Positions 6,200-14,499 of a stretch of DNA of 48,910 nucleotides are shown here, piece by piece. Origin of the DNA: Nakamurella sp. (GTDB taxonomy: Bacteria; Actinomycetota; Actinomycetes; Mycobacteriales; Nakamurellaceae); assembly GCA_017848755.1 (NCBI GenBank), contig JAFIHI010000200.1, positions 1-48,910 on the forward strand, in the 5' to 3' direction. Within the stretch, counting starts at the first letter, position 1, and the number at the start of each line of letters is the position of its first letter. The notes under the pieces were generated by a model. That model was not told the DNA's origin. It searched no databases and was given only the letters and a program-made list of their open reading frames with translations. Both the position numbers and the translations under genes were made by a program.

Positions 6200-8647
6200 A
6201 TGGGCGCACAAGTCGGCGTGACGGCTGCGTCTGCTGTGCCGGGTTCGGCTGCTGTGCCGGATTCAACTGCATGGGCACCCAGGCTGGCAAAGATCCGGGT
6301 GCTGCACGTCAGCAGGGGGACCGGCTGGGCGATCGGCCGGAACGGTGTGCTCACCGCCAGGCACGTGGTCGCGGCGTTGCTCGGTGACGGTGCCGCTGTG
6401 AGTGGTGGGCCACCCGAGGCCGAGGTGGTGCTCGGCGCGGCGCCGGAACGGTCCTTCGAGTTCGAGATCGTCTGGGATGACGCTGATCTCGACCTTGCGA
6501 TCCTGTCCATCGGCGCGCGCGGACGGGTGACGTGGCAGACCCTGCTCCGCCGGGCCGAGGAGCACCTGTTGGCGTATCCGGCGGCGGACCCGGTGCCCGA
6601 CGTCGCCGTCGTCGGGCTGGCCGGGCGCGCCACCGACGGGCGCGGCGGGTCCAGCCTTTCCTGGATGCTGGCCGCACCGGAGGACGCGCGTGGCACGCTG
6701 GTCCCCGATCCGGGCGGCGGCCGTCACTTCGTCGAAGTGGACCGTCCCGAATTGTCGAGAGCCGCGTGGCGGCATGGCATGTCGGGTGCGGTGGTCCTGC
6801 GACAGGGGCCGCACCCGATGGTGCTGGGCATCGTCATAGGGAAACTCCGCGGTCGCCGGAACGCGCGTTTCGAGGTGAGCACGCTGCCGGACCCGGCGGG
6901 CAACGACACACTGCGACAGGCGTTGGAGGCTGTCGGCGCCGCACCGGTCGTATTCCACATGGACGGCCCGGAGCTTCGCGAGTTCGTCACCGACGACTGC
7001 CTCGACGCCGCGTGGCGGCCCATCGCGGTGCCGGACATCCCGGATGCGGGCTGGTTCGGGACACGTCTCGCGCGAACCGATGTCGCCCGGCCCGACGCGC
7101 CGTACGGCACGTTCGTCATGCGGCCGGAACACACGGCGCTCGCCGATGCGCTGGATCGGGCGATCGCCGGGACCGGGCCGCGGGTGATCGTGGTGCGCGG
7201 GCCGTCGGCCGCCGGCAAGTCGAGGCTCGTCGCGGAGGTGCTGCCCACCCACCCCGGGCTCGCCGACCACGTCGTGCTGCGGCCGGGCCCGTCGCGGTCG
7301 ATCCTGGATCTGCCCGCCCGGCTGCATCCGGAGCCCGCGCTGATCTGGATGGACAACCTGCAGGACTACCCGGCGAACGCGCTCAGCCACGAGCGGCTCC
7401 GGGTGATGCTCAAGAACCATCCGCAGACCGTCGTCGTCGGGACGGTTCTCGACCCACCGGAGCGCACCGGCAGCGCGCGGTTGATCGACAGCGGCCGCAG
7501 CGCGCGCAGCGATGAGGACCTCGGAGCGGGATTCCCGCTGGCCAGTGCGAGCCTGTCCGGCGTGTTCACGGCGATCGACGACGCCGGCCTCACGACGACC
7601 ATCGCCCTGCCGGCGACGCCGCGGTGGATCCGGCCGCGCGCCGAGTCCGACCCGACCACCTGGGCGCTCGCCCGGGCCACCAAACAGGGGCTCGGGCTCG
7701 GCGAATATCTCTCCGGATACCACGAGCTGGTGGATCACTACACGGCCGCGGGATGGGCCACCCGGACGCTTGTCGACCTGGTGGCCGATTGGGACCGGTC
7801 TGGGATCGGCGAACCGCTCGGCGCCGAGACCGCTCGGCTGCTGTGGGATCGGCTGATGCCCGCGCAACTTCCCCGCGACGAGCTGCGGCTGTTCCTGCGC
7901 ATGACGCCGGCGGAGATCGAGCGTCAGTGGCGTGGATCGCTGGCGTACGCATGCGAGACCGTCGTGGGCACCGGCGCTCTGCTGCGTCTGACGCCGGGCG
8001 GGCTGGTGTCCAGCGAGTTCGCCCGCATCCACATCGACCGCGGCGCGATCGGCGGGCAGATCTGGGACTACCTGCTACACGAGCACCCGACCACGCCGGT
8101 GCAGCGCATCAGTCTGGGGCTGCGCGCGCTCGGGTCAGGCACGCCGCAGCGGGCGCTGCGCGCGTTCGAGTCGATACTCTTCTTCCGGGATGACGACCTG
8201 GCGCGCGCCGACAATATGCGACTGCTCGAGGTGGTGGCCCGTCGCGGAATCGCGCTCTACCACACGCGAACCGGCCGTGACGAGCAGGCGATCATGGCCT
8301 ACACGGATCTGGTCGACACGTTCGGCGCCGAGACCGACGCGGACGTCTGCGAGCAGCTGGCGCAGGCGCTGCTCGGCATCGGCCTCACGTTCTCGAAGCT
8401 CGGCAGCCACGGCCAGGCGGTCTCCGCCTATACGGAGCTGGTCGACAGATACCGCGACCATCCGAGCCCGATCCTCGGCGAATACGTGGCGAAAGCGCTA
8501 CTCGGCCAGGCGAGCACGCTCGCCGAGCTCGGCCGCCATGACGAGGAGCGCGCCGCATACGCCGATATCGTCGCCAGGTACGCGGATGACGCCGCTCCGG
8601 CGGTGCAGGCGATCGTGGGAAGGGCCCGCGCGGCGCTCGATTCCTGA
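6200..8647 (+). CDS. Trypsin-like protease / P-loop NTPase / TPR multidomain protein
   Basis: 815 residues. An N-terminal trypsin-like domain (about 30-230) has a complete triad: H55 (LTARHVV), D98 (DLDLAIL) and S195 (RHGMSGAVV). A P-loop NTPase follows, with Walker A at 334-341 (GPSAAGKS) and a Walker-B-like LIWMDN near 382-387. A helical middle leads to about three TPR-like repeats at 680-810 (ALYHTRTGRDEQAIMAYTDLV and similar). Protease-NTPase-TPR order recalls STAND/NLR-like signalling ATPases and effector-associated conflict proteins, in which the repeat region senses and the protease acts. There is no signal peptide, so it is cytoplasmic. No RBS is evident at 6200, so translation may be leaderless or start slightly downstream. 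It stands alone; function not established. Confidence 0.82.
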   Translation: MGAQVGVTAASAVPGSAAVPDSTAWAPRLAKIRVLHVSRGTGWAIGRNGVLTARHVVAALLGDGAAVSGGPPEAEVVLGAAPERSFEFEIVWDDADLDLAILSIGARGRVTWQTLLRRAEEHLLAYPAADPVPDVAVVGLAGRATDGRGGSSLSWMLAAPEDARGTLVPDPGGGRHFVEVDRPELSRAAWRHGMSGAVVLRQGPHPMVLGIVIGKLRGRRNARFEVSTLPDPAGNDTLRQALEAVGAAPVVFHMDGPELREFVTDDCLDAAWRPIAVPDIPDAGWFGTRLARTDVARPDAPYGTFVMRPEHTALADALDRAIAGTGPRVIVVRGPSAAGKSRLVAEVLPTHPGLADHVVLRPGPSRSILDLPARLHPEPALIWMDNLQDYPANALSHERLRVMLKNHPQTVVVGTVLDPPERTGSARLIDSGRSARSDEDLGAGFPLASASLSGVFTAIDDAGLTTTIALPATPRWIRPRAESDPTTWALARATKQGLGLGEYLSGYHELVDHYTAAGWATRTLVDLVADWDRSGIGEPLGAETARLLWDRLMPAQLPRDELRLFLRMTPAEIERQWRGSLAYACETVVGTGALLRLTPGGLVSSEFARIHIDRGAIGGQIWDYLLHEHPTTPVQRISLGLRALGSGTPQRALRAFESILFFRDDDLARADNMRLLEVVARRGIALYHTRTGRDEQAIMAYTDLVDTFGAETDADVCEQLAQALLGIGLTFSKLGSHGQAVSAYTELVDRYRDHPSPILGEYVAKALLGQASTLAELGRHDEERAAYADIVARYADDAAPAVQAIVGRARAALDS

Positions 8648-8718
8648 CCGGTGCCTGTCCGGCCGCGGCGAGTCCTCGCGGCGAGAGCGCTCCCTTGCGG
8701 CGGAACGTAAGAACCTTG

Positions 8719-8788
8719 GGTGTGAATGCTGCAGCATTCTGTCCGGTATGTCCCGGTTTTACTCACACCAGCCTGCAGGATTCACACC
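8719..8788. repeat. ~70-bp palindromic intergenic repeat, copy 1
   Basis: The element begins GGTGTGAATGCTGCAG and ends CTGCAGGATTCACACC; the ends are inverted repeats matching at 15 of 16 positions. The interior has CATTCTGTCCGGTATGTC and GGTTTTACTCACACC. A second copy follows exactly 80 bases later, and two more lie near 32.4 kb in the opposite orientation. It sits between the convergent protease-NTPase and gabD genes, in a 223-base gap holding no gene. REP- or MITE-like; no coding capacity. Confidence 0.75.
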
Positions 8789-8798
8789 ACCATGGAGG

Positions 8799-8866
8799 TG
8801 TGTGAATGCTGCAGCATTCTGTCCGGTATGTCTCGGTTTTACTCACACCCGCCTGCAGGATTCACC
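8799..8866. repeat. ~70-bp palindromic intergenic repeat, copy 2
   Basis: Aligned with copy 1 at an offset of 80 bases, positions 8801-8865 differ at only two bases (8833 and 8850). The right end stops at TTCACC, just before the gabD stop codon region at 8871. A direct tandem of palindromic units between two convergent genes may also work as a bidirectional transcription barrier, which is inference. Confidence 0.75.
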
Positions 8867-8870
8867 GCGT

Positions 8871-10334
8871 TCAGAGCGCCAGGCCGACGTACTTCGTCTC
8901 CAGGAACTCCTCGATGCCCTCCGGCCCGCCCTCGCGGCCCAGGCCGGAGGACTTGATGCCGCCGAACGGCGCGGCGGGATTCGACACGATGCCCTGGTTG
9001 AGGCCGACCATGCCGGATTCGAGCCGCTCCGCCACGGTGATCGCCCGGGTCAGGTCCTTGGTAAAAGCGTAGGAGACCAACCCGAACTCGGTGTCGTTAG
9101 CAAGCGCGATGGCTTCGTCGTCGGTGGCGAAGGTGGTGATCGGCGCGACCGGGCCGAAGATCTCCTCGGCGAACATGCGCGCGGTCGGCGGCACGTCGTG
9201 CAGCACCGTCGGCGCGTAGAAGTGCCCGGGCCCGCCGATCACGCGGTTGCCGGTGAGCACTCGGGCGCCGGAGTCGACGGCGTCGGCCACGAGCTCGGAC
9301 ACCTTGGCGACCGCGGCGGAATCGACCAGCGGGCCGACGTCCACCCCGTCGTCGATGCCGGAGCCGACCGTCAGTGCGCCCATGCGTTCGGCCAGCCGCG
9401 CGCCGAACTCGTCGGCCACGGACTCGTGCACGATGAACCGGTTGGCTGCGGTGCAGGCCTCGCCGATGTTCCGCATCTTGGCCAGCATCGCCCCGGCGAC
9501 CGCACGGTCGAGATCGGCGTCATCGAAGACGAGGAACGGCGCGTTCCCACCGAGCTCCATGGACACTTTGAGCACTCGCTCAGCAGCTTCGCGGATCAGC
9601 GTGCGCCCGACCTCAGTCGAGCCGGTGAAGGTGAGCTTGCGGAGCCTCGGGTCGGCGATGATCGGCTGCGACACAGCACCTGAGTGGGATGTGGTGATGA
9701 CGTTCACCACGCCGTCCGGCACGCCTGCCTCCTGCAGCACCTTCGCGAGAGCGAGTGTGGTGAGCGGAGTCTGGGCCGCCGGCTTGACGACGACGGTGCA
9801 GCCGGCGGCGAGCGCCGGACCGATCTTGCGGGTGCCCATGGCGAGCGGAAAGTTCCACGGCGTGATCGCGTAGACAGGCCCCACCGGCTGCTTCATCGTC
9901 AAGAGCCGCGTGCCGCCGGACGGCGCCACGGAATAGCGGCCCGCGATGCGTACCGCCTCCTCCGAGAACCACCGGAAGAACTCCGCGCCGTAGGTCACCT
10001 CGCCGCGCGCCTCGGCGAGCGGCTTGCCCATCTCCAGCGTCATGAGCAACGCGAAATCATCGGCCCGCGCATGCAACAGCTCGAAGGCACGGCGCAGGAT
10101 CTCGCCGCGTTCCCGCGGGTCGGTGGCGGCCCAGGCCGGGCCTGCCGCGACGGCCGCATCCAGCGCCTGGATCCCCTGCTCCGCGGTCGCGTCCGCGACC
10201 TCCGCGAGAGTGCCACCGGTGGCAGGGTTCTCGACCGGAACGGCGCCCGATGTCGCGATCCACTGCCCGCCGATCAACAGGCCCTTCGGTACCGAGTCCA
10301 CTACCGACGTGATCCGATCCGCTGAAACACCCAC
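8871..10334 (-). CDS. gabD: NAD(P)-dependent succinate-semialdehyde dehydrogenase-like aldehyde dehydrogenase
   Basis: About 487 residues, normal length for the family. The catalytic Cys is in IGEACTAANRF, the general base Glu in MELGGNAPF, and the NAD fold has TPWNFPLA and TFTGSTEVGR; PFGGIKSSGLGREGG closes the domain. It should oxidise succinate semialdehyde to succinate, the second step of GABA degradation, in the cytoplasm. It is the last gene of the block that starts with the aminotransferase at 15914. The GTG at 10334 is chosen because GAGAAAGG precedes it by 8 bases; GTG at 10343 is in frame but overlaps that RBS. A paired direct repeat upstream (10367-10397) suggests its own promoter. 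Confidence 0.88.
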   Translation of the reverse strand: MGVSADRITSVVDSVPKGLLIGGQWIATSGAVPVENPATGGTLAEVADATAEQGIQALDAAVAAGPAWAATDPRERGEILRRAFELLHARADDFALLMTLEMGKPLAEARGEVTYGAEFFRWFSEEAVRIAGRYSVAPSGGTRLLTMKQPVGPVYAITPWNFPLAMGTRKIGPALAAGCTVVVKPAAQTPLTTLALAKVLQEAGVPDGVVNVITTSHSGAVSQPIIADPRLRKLTFTGSTEVGRTLIREAAERVLKVSMELGGNAPFLVFDDADLDRAVAGAMLAKMRNIGEACTAANRFIVHESVADEFGARLAERMGALTVGSGIDDGVDVGPLVDSAAVAKVSELVADAVDSGARVLTGNRVIGGPGHFYAPTVLHDVPPTARMFAEEIFGPVAPITTFATDDEAIALANDTEFGLVSYAFTKDLTRAITVAERLESGMVGLNQGIVSNPAAPFGGIKSSGLGREGGPEGIEEFLETKYVGLAL

Positions 10335-10366
10335 AGCCCTCACCTTTCTCGATGTCGCATTACTTC

Positions 10367-10397
10367 TTCTGTGCCACTAGTTATTCTGTGTCACTAG
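10367..10397 (-). promoter_or_regulatory. Paired 14-bp direct repeats upstream of gabD
   Basis: Read on the minus strand, CTAGTGACACAGAA (10397-10384) and CTAGTGGCACAGAA (10380-10367) differ at one base and start 17 bases apart. They lie 33 bases upstream of the gabD start codon in a 113-base intergenic space that otherwise holds nothing recognisable. A tandem regulator-binding site or promoter element is likely; which protein binds it is unknown, PucR from this cluster being the first candidate. Confidence 0.45.
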
Positions 10398-10447
10398 CTC
10401 GATGCCACCGCCGGTTTCACGCCCCGCCGAAGGCGCACATCCGGTCC

Positions 10448-11236
10448 CTACTGGATCCCTTCCCTACCCGTCAGGCGCGTCGATATCGCGACGGGCAGGA
10501 TCGTGACGACGAGCACCACGAGCACCACGGCGTTCACCTCGGGCAGCTGCTGGCCGAGCCGGATCGCGCCGAAGATCCACAGCGGCAACGTGTTCTGGGC
10601 GCCCGCCGTGAACGTCGTCACGATGATCTCGTCAAACGAGAGCGCGAACGCGAGCAGCGCCCCGGAGACCAGGGCGGTGGTCAGCGACGGCATCGTCACG
10701 AGACGGAACGTCTGCCACGGCCGGGCCCCGAGGTCCATCGACGCCTCGACGAGCGAGCCGGAGACACGCCTCAGCCGCGCCAGCACGTTGTTGTAGACCA
10801 CGACGACACAGAACGTGGCATGGCCGATGATGATCGTCATCAACGACAACCCGACCCCGGCGAAACTGAACGCCGAGTTGAGGGCCACGCCGGTGATGAT
10901 GCCCGGCAGCGCGAGCGGCAGCACGACCAGGAACGAGATCGTCTCCCGGCCGAAGAACTTGAACTTGTGCACGCCGAACGACGCGAGCGACCCGAGCACC
11001 AGCGCGATCGCGGTGGAGATGAGGCCCGCCTTCACCGACAGCCACAGCGCGTCGCGCACCTGGTTGTCGTGCCACGCGACGGTGAACCACTGCGTGGAGA
11101 AGCCCGGCAACGGCCAGGCCTGCACGTTGGACGAGTTGAACGCGTACAGCACCACGATCGCGATCGGGAAGAACAGGAACGCGACCACCAAGTAGGCCCA
11201 GATGCGCAGCAAGACACGCGATGTCGTACCCGTCAC
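10448..11236 (-). CDS. ABC transporter permease, PotC-type (polyamine/GABA)
   Basis: 262 residues with about six transmembrane helices, the first at roughly 10-35 (YLVVAFLFFPIAIVVLYAF). The cytoplasmic EAA loop is LVEASMDLGARPWQTFRLVTMP, which docks on the ATPase. DEIIVTTF in the last third is typical of the PotC/YdcV group. With the neighbouring PotB-type permease it forms the translocation path of a spermidine/putrescine-family importer, here most likely for GABA or a polyamine because of the flanking catabolic genes. Its ATG overlaps the stop of the upstream permease gene as ATGA. Confidence 0.88.
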   Translation of the reverse strand: MTGTTSRVLLRIWAYLVVAFLFFPIAIVVLYAFNSSNVQAWPLPGFSTQWFTVAWHDNQVRDALWLSVKAGLISTAIALVLGSLASFGVHKFKFFGRETISFLVVLPLALPGIITGVALNSAFSFAGVGLSLMTIIIGHATFCVVVVYNNVLARLRRVSGSLVEASMDLGARPWQTFRLVTMPSLTTALVSGALLAFALSFDEIIVTTFTAGAQNTLPLWIFGAIRLGQQLPEVNAVVLVVLVVTILPVAISTRLTGREGIQ

Positions 11237-12165
11237 GAGACCTCCCGCGAGGCGCCCGCGGCGTTCGCACCGATCAGGTAGACAATCATGATCACGATCG
11301 GCACGACAGCCAGCGCGGCGGCGAACGGCAGGTTACCGGCCACCCCGATGTTTGAGTAGATGACGTTGCCGATGAAGCTGGATCCGGCCCCGCCCACCAG
11401 GATCGGCGTGATGAAGTCGCCCAACGTGAGCGAGAACGTGAAGATCGAGCCCGCGGCGAACGCGGGCAGAGCCATCGGCAGGATCAGCCGGCGCAGCGTC
11501 GTCGCCCCGTGCGCGCCCAGATCAGCCGACGCCTCCAGATAGGACGGCGGAATGCGTTCCAGCGCACCGAATATCGGGATTACCATGTACGGCAACCAGA
11601 TGTAGCTGTAGACGATCCACATCGCGATGTTCGTGTAGCCGATGTTCGGCTCGGGCAGCCCCACCTTCGCGAAGAACCAGTCGAGGGTGCCGCCCTTCTG
11701 CAAGATCACGATCCACGCGTAGACGCGCGCGATGTAACTGGCCCACAGCGGCAGAACGATCAGCGTGAAGATCACGTTGCGCGACCGCGTCGAGGCCACC
11801 CGCGCCATGTAGTACGCGAGCGGGAAAGCGACGATCGCCGTGGTCGCCGTCACCGCGATCGCCATGACCAGGGTGCGGGCGATGATCACCAGGTAGGTGC
11901 CGGTGAAGATCTGCTGGAAGTTCGCCAGCGTCCAGCTGCGGTCGATCTGGTTGGTCAGCGGGTTGACGCTCCACAGCGACGTCAGCAGCATCACCGCGAG
12001 CGACGCGAGGTAGATGACGCCGAGCCACAGCAGCGGCGGCGCGAGGGTCAGCGAACCGCGGAGCCACGGGCGGCGCCAGAGTGCGCCTGCGAAACCGCCC
12101 GTGGCCCCGACGGATCTGCCGACCCCCTGCGGGAGCGTGTCGACCGACATGGGTGAGGCCGTCAT
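11233..12165 (-). CDS. ABC transporter permease, PotB-type (polyamine/GABA)
   Basis: 310 residues with six predicted helices (for example LLWLGVIYLASLAVMLLTSL and PFAAALAVVPIVIMIVYLIG). The EAA loop reads YLEASADLGAHGATTLRRLILP. LGDFITPILVGG is the usual PotB signature near the C-terminus. Inner-membrane subunit of the same importer. The ATG at 12165 is chosen because it overlaps the stop of the binding-protein gene as ATGA; a GTG-type frame upstream to 12195 is open but unneeded. Translational coupling on both sides fits a single transcript. Confidence 0.88.
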   Translation of the reverse strand: MTASPMSVDTLPQGVGRSVGATGGFAGALWRRPWLRGSLTLAPPLLWLGVIYLASLAVMLLTSLWSVNPLTNQIDRSWTLANFQQIFTGTYLVIIARTLVMAIAVTATTAIVAFPLAYYMARVASTRSRNVIFTLIVLPLWASYIARVYAWIVILQKGGTLDWFFAKVGLPEPNIGYTNIAMWIVYSYIWLPYMVIPIFGALERIPPSYLEASADLGAHGATTLRRLILPMALPAFAAGSIFTFSLTLGDFITPILVGGAGSSFIGNVIYSNIGVAGNLPFAAALAVVPIVIMIVYLIGANAAGASREVS

Positions 12166-13415
12166 CCGGTGATTTGGGTCCACGCCGTCTGCCACGCCGT
12201 GTACGGCATGCAGTCGGAGCTACCGTCGCCGCACTGCGCCAGCGGCGTCTTCCAGAACTTGATCGTCTGGAAGTACGACTCCGGCGCGTCCGCGTGATAC
12301 TGGCTGCAGGATCCCGCCGCTTGCTTGTTCATCTCGGCGCAGGCCTTGGTGTTGACCGGCGTCTCACCGAAGTAGATCGCTTGCTGCGCTTGGACTGTCG
12401 GCGTGGTCGCCCACTGCAAGTACTTGTACGCGCAGTTCGGGTGCGGCGCCTTGGTGGCGAGCATCCAGGTGTCCGCCCAGCCGGTCGCGCCCTCCTTCGG
12501 GATGGTGTCCGCGACCGGGGCCTTCGCGTCGACGAGCGTGTTGGTCTGGTAGGGCCAGGCCGCGCCGACCGTGACGGCCCCGCTCTGGAAGAGCGAGATC
12601 TCCTGCGAGGCAAGGTCCCAGTACTTCTTGATGAGCGGGCGCTGGTCCTTCAGCAGGGCGACGGCAGCGTCGAACTGCTTCTGGGTGAGCTCGTACGGGT
12701 CCTTAATGCCGAGATCCGGCTGCGCCTTGGCGAGATAGAGTGCAGCGTCGGCGATCTGGATCGGGTTGTTCGGCACCGAGATCTTGCCGCTGTACTGCTT
12801 GTCGTAGATCACGCTCCACGAGTTGGGCGCCGTGGGGAAGTCGGTCTTGTTGTACAGCAACACGTTCGGGCCGAACTCGTAGCTGACGCCGTAGTGCTTA
12901 CCGTCGATAGTGTTGAAGTCCGGGCTCTGCAGGAACTTGTAGAAGTTCTTCCACTCGGGGACCAGATCGACGTTCACCGGCTTCACGTCGCCGCCGTAGA
13001 TCAGCCGCAGGCCCGCGTCGCCGGACGCCGACACCATGTCGAATTGGCCGTTCCCGCCGTTGGCCATCAGCGAGACCATCTCGTTGGACGATCCCGCGTA
13101 CTTCGCGTTCACGGTGCAGCCGGTCTGCTTCTCGAAGGGCTGCACCCAATCCGGCTGGGCGTAGCCCTCCCAGGCGATGAGGTTGAGTTGCCCTTCGCCG
13201 GCACCGATCTCGGTCGGCAAGGGGGTGTCCGCCGTCGGCGGCTTGAGGCCCTGGGCCGCGCCGCCGCCGGACGACGCGCCGGTGCTCGCCCCCTGGGTGG
13301 TCGAGCCGGCGGTTCCGGTCGTCCCGCCGCCCGTGCCGCCCGATCCGCAGCCAGCGATCACGACCGCCGCCACGGCTGCACACGCGGCCGCCGCCACGCC
13401 CCACGTTCTGCGCAT
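12162..13415 (-). CDS. Polyamine/GABA ABC transporter substrate-binding lipoprotein, PotD/PotF-type
   Basis: 417 residues. Residues 1-23 are a lipoprotein signal (MRRTW, Ala/Val-rich core, lipobox VIAGC), followed by a Gly/Ser/Thr linker of about 45 residues. The mature part is a type-2 periplasmic-binding fold of the spermidine/putrescine group: LNLIAWEGYAQPDWVQPFE, YDMVSASGD-like sequence, YDKQYSGKISVPN and GWADTWMLATKAPHPN. It captures substrate outside the membrane and delivers it to the two permeases. ATG at 13415 has GGAAAGG six bases upstream; an ATG two codons earlier would touch that RBS. It follows the ATPase gene by 16 bases. Confidence 0.88.
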   Translation of the reverse strand: MRRTWGVAAAACAAVAAVVIAGCGSGGTGGGTTGTAGSTTQGASTGASSGGGAAQGLKPPTADTPLPTEIGAGEGQLNLIAWEGYAQPDWVQPFEKQTGCTVNAKYAGSSNEMVSLMANGGNGQFDMVSASGDAGLRLIYGGDVKPVNVDLVPEWKNFYKFLQSPDFNTIDGKHYGVSYEFGPNVLLYNKTDFPTAPNSWSVIYDKQYSGKISVPNNPIQIADAALYLAKAQPDLGIKDPYELTQKQFDAAVALLKDQRPLIKKYWDLASQEISLFQSGAVTVGAAWPYQTNTLVDAKAPVADTIPKEGATGWADTWMLATKAPHPNCAYKYLQWATTPTVQAQQAIYFGETPVNTKACAEMNKQAAGSCSQYHADAPESYFQTIKFWKTPLAQCGDGSSDCMPYTAWQTAWTQITG

Positions 13416-13431
13416 GGTCATCCTTTCCAGG

Positions 13432-14499
13432 TCAATTCTTCGGTGTGGACATCTGGCCGCTGGGGCCGATGGAGTGCGAGGTGGTCGGCCACCAGCAGAT
13501 CGTCACGTCGGTTCCGGCGGGGATGACGTTGTCCGCGGCTCCGCCGTTGGGCCGGATCACGACAACGGCCTGCCCACTGGCAAGGCCGACCGTGTAGCGG
13601 GTGTTGACGCCGAGGTAGATGACCTCGCGGACCACGGCGGGAACGCAGACAGCGTCGGGCGGCTCGCTCGCCGGATCGGTCACCATGCGGATGCGCTCCG
13701 GACGGACCGCGTACGTCAGGCCCGCGTGGTCGAGCATGTTGGACACGCCGATGAAGCCGGCGACGTACTCCGTCGACGGCTGCTCGTAGATCTCGACCGG
13801 AGTGCCGGCCTGCTCAATCTGACCCTTGTGGAAGACGGCGATCCGGTCGCTCATGGTGAGCGCCTCCTCCTGGTCGTGCGTCACGTAGATGAACGTGATG
13901 CCCGCCTCGCGCTGGATTCGCTTCAACTCCAGTTGCATGCCCTGGCGCAGCTTGAGATCCAAGGCGCCCAAAGGCTCGTCGAGCAGCAGCACCTTCGGCC
14001 GGTTGACGATGGCGCGGGCCAGCGCCACGCGCTGGCGCTGCCCGCCGGAGAGCTGATCGGGTTTGCGGCCGCCCATCGCGGTGAGGCCGACCATGGCAAG
14101 TGCGTCGGCGGCCGTGTCGGCCCGCTTCTTCTTGGGGACCCGTTTCACGCGCAGGCCGTACTCCACGTTGTCCTGCACCGTCATGTGCGGGAACAGCGCG
14201 TAGTTCTGGAACACGGTGTTCACGTCCCGGTCGTACGGCGGGGTCCGCGTCATGTCGACGCCGAAGATCTCCACCGTGCCGCGATCGACCGATTCGAAAC
14301 CTCCGATAATGCGCAGCAGAGTCGTCTTGCCCGACCCGGACGGGCCGAGCATGGTGAAGAACTCGCCTTTCTCGATTGTCAGGTCGACGCCGTCCACGGC
14401 GCGCACCGCGCCGAAAGACTTGTGCAGACCGGTGATTCGCACCGCGGCCGTCGCATCGGACGCGACGCCCGCCGTGACATCGTCCGCGGTCTGCGTCAT
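13432..14499 (-). CDS. ABC transporter ATP-binding protein, PotA-type
   Basis: 355 residues. Walker A GPSGSGKTTLL, Q-loop, signature LSGGQRQRVALARAI, Walker B VLLLDEPLGALD and the switch His in VTHDQEEALTMSD are all present. The C-terminal 100 residues form a TOBE domain (AVRPERIRM), standard for PotA/MalK-type subunits. It powers the importer encoded by the next three genes. The start ATG overlaps the stop of the aminotransferase gene as ATGA, so catabolism and uptake are translationally coupled. Confidence 0.92.
   Translation of the reverse strand: MTQTADDVTAGVASDATAAVRITGLHKSFGAVRAVDGVDLTIEKGEFFTMLGPSGSGKTTLLRIIGGFESVDRGTVEIFGVDMTRTPPYDRDVNTVFQNYALFPHMTVQDNVEYGLRVKRVPKKKRADTAADALAMVGLTAMGGRKPDQLSGGQRQRVALARAIVNRPKVLLLDEPLGALDLKLRQGMQLELKRIQREAGITFIYVTHDQEEALTMSDRIAVFHKGQIEQAGTPVEIYEQPSTEYVAGFIGVSNMLDHAGLTYAVRPERIRMVTDPASEPPDAVCVPAVVREVIYLGVNTRYTVGLASGQAVVVIRPNGGAADNVIPAGTDVTICWWPTTSHSIGPSGQMSTPKN

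Noticed and set aside
8719..8866. CRISPR-like array, because of identical 65-base blocks at an 80-base period
   Set aside because: Only two units, palindromic over their whole length, no cas genes, and related copies elsewhere between convergent genes.
10352..12156. Long plus-strand frames rich in Arg, Asp and His opposite the permease genes
   Set aside because: They mirror transmembrane codons of the real genes on the minus strand and have no RBS or family signature.
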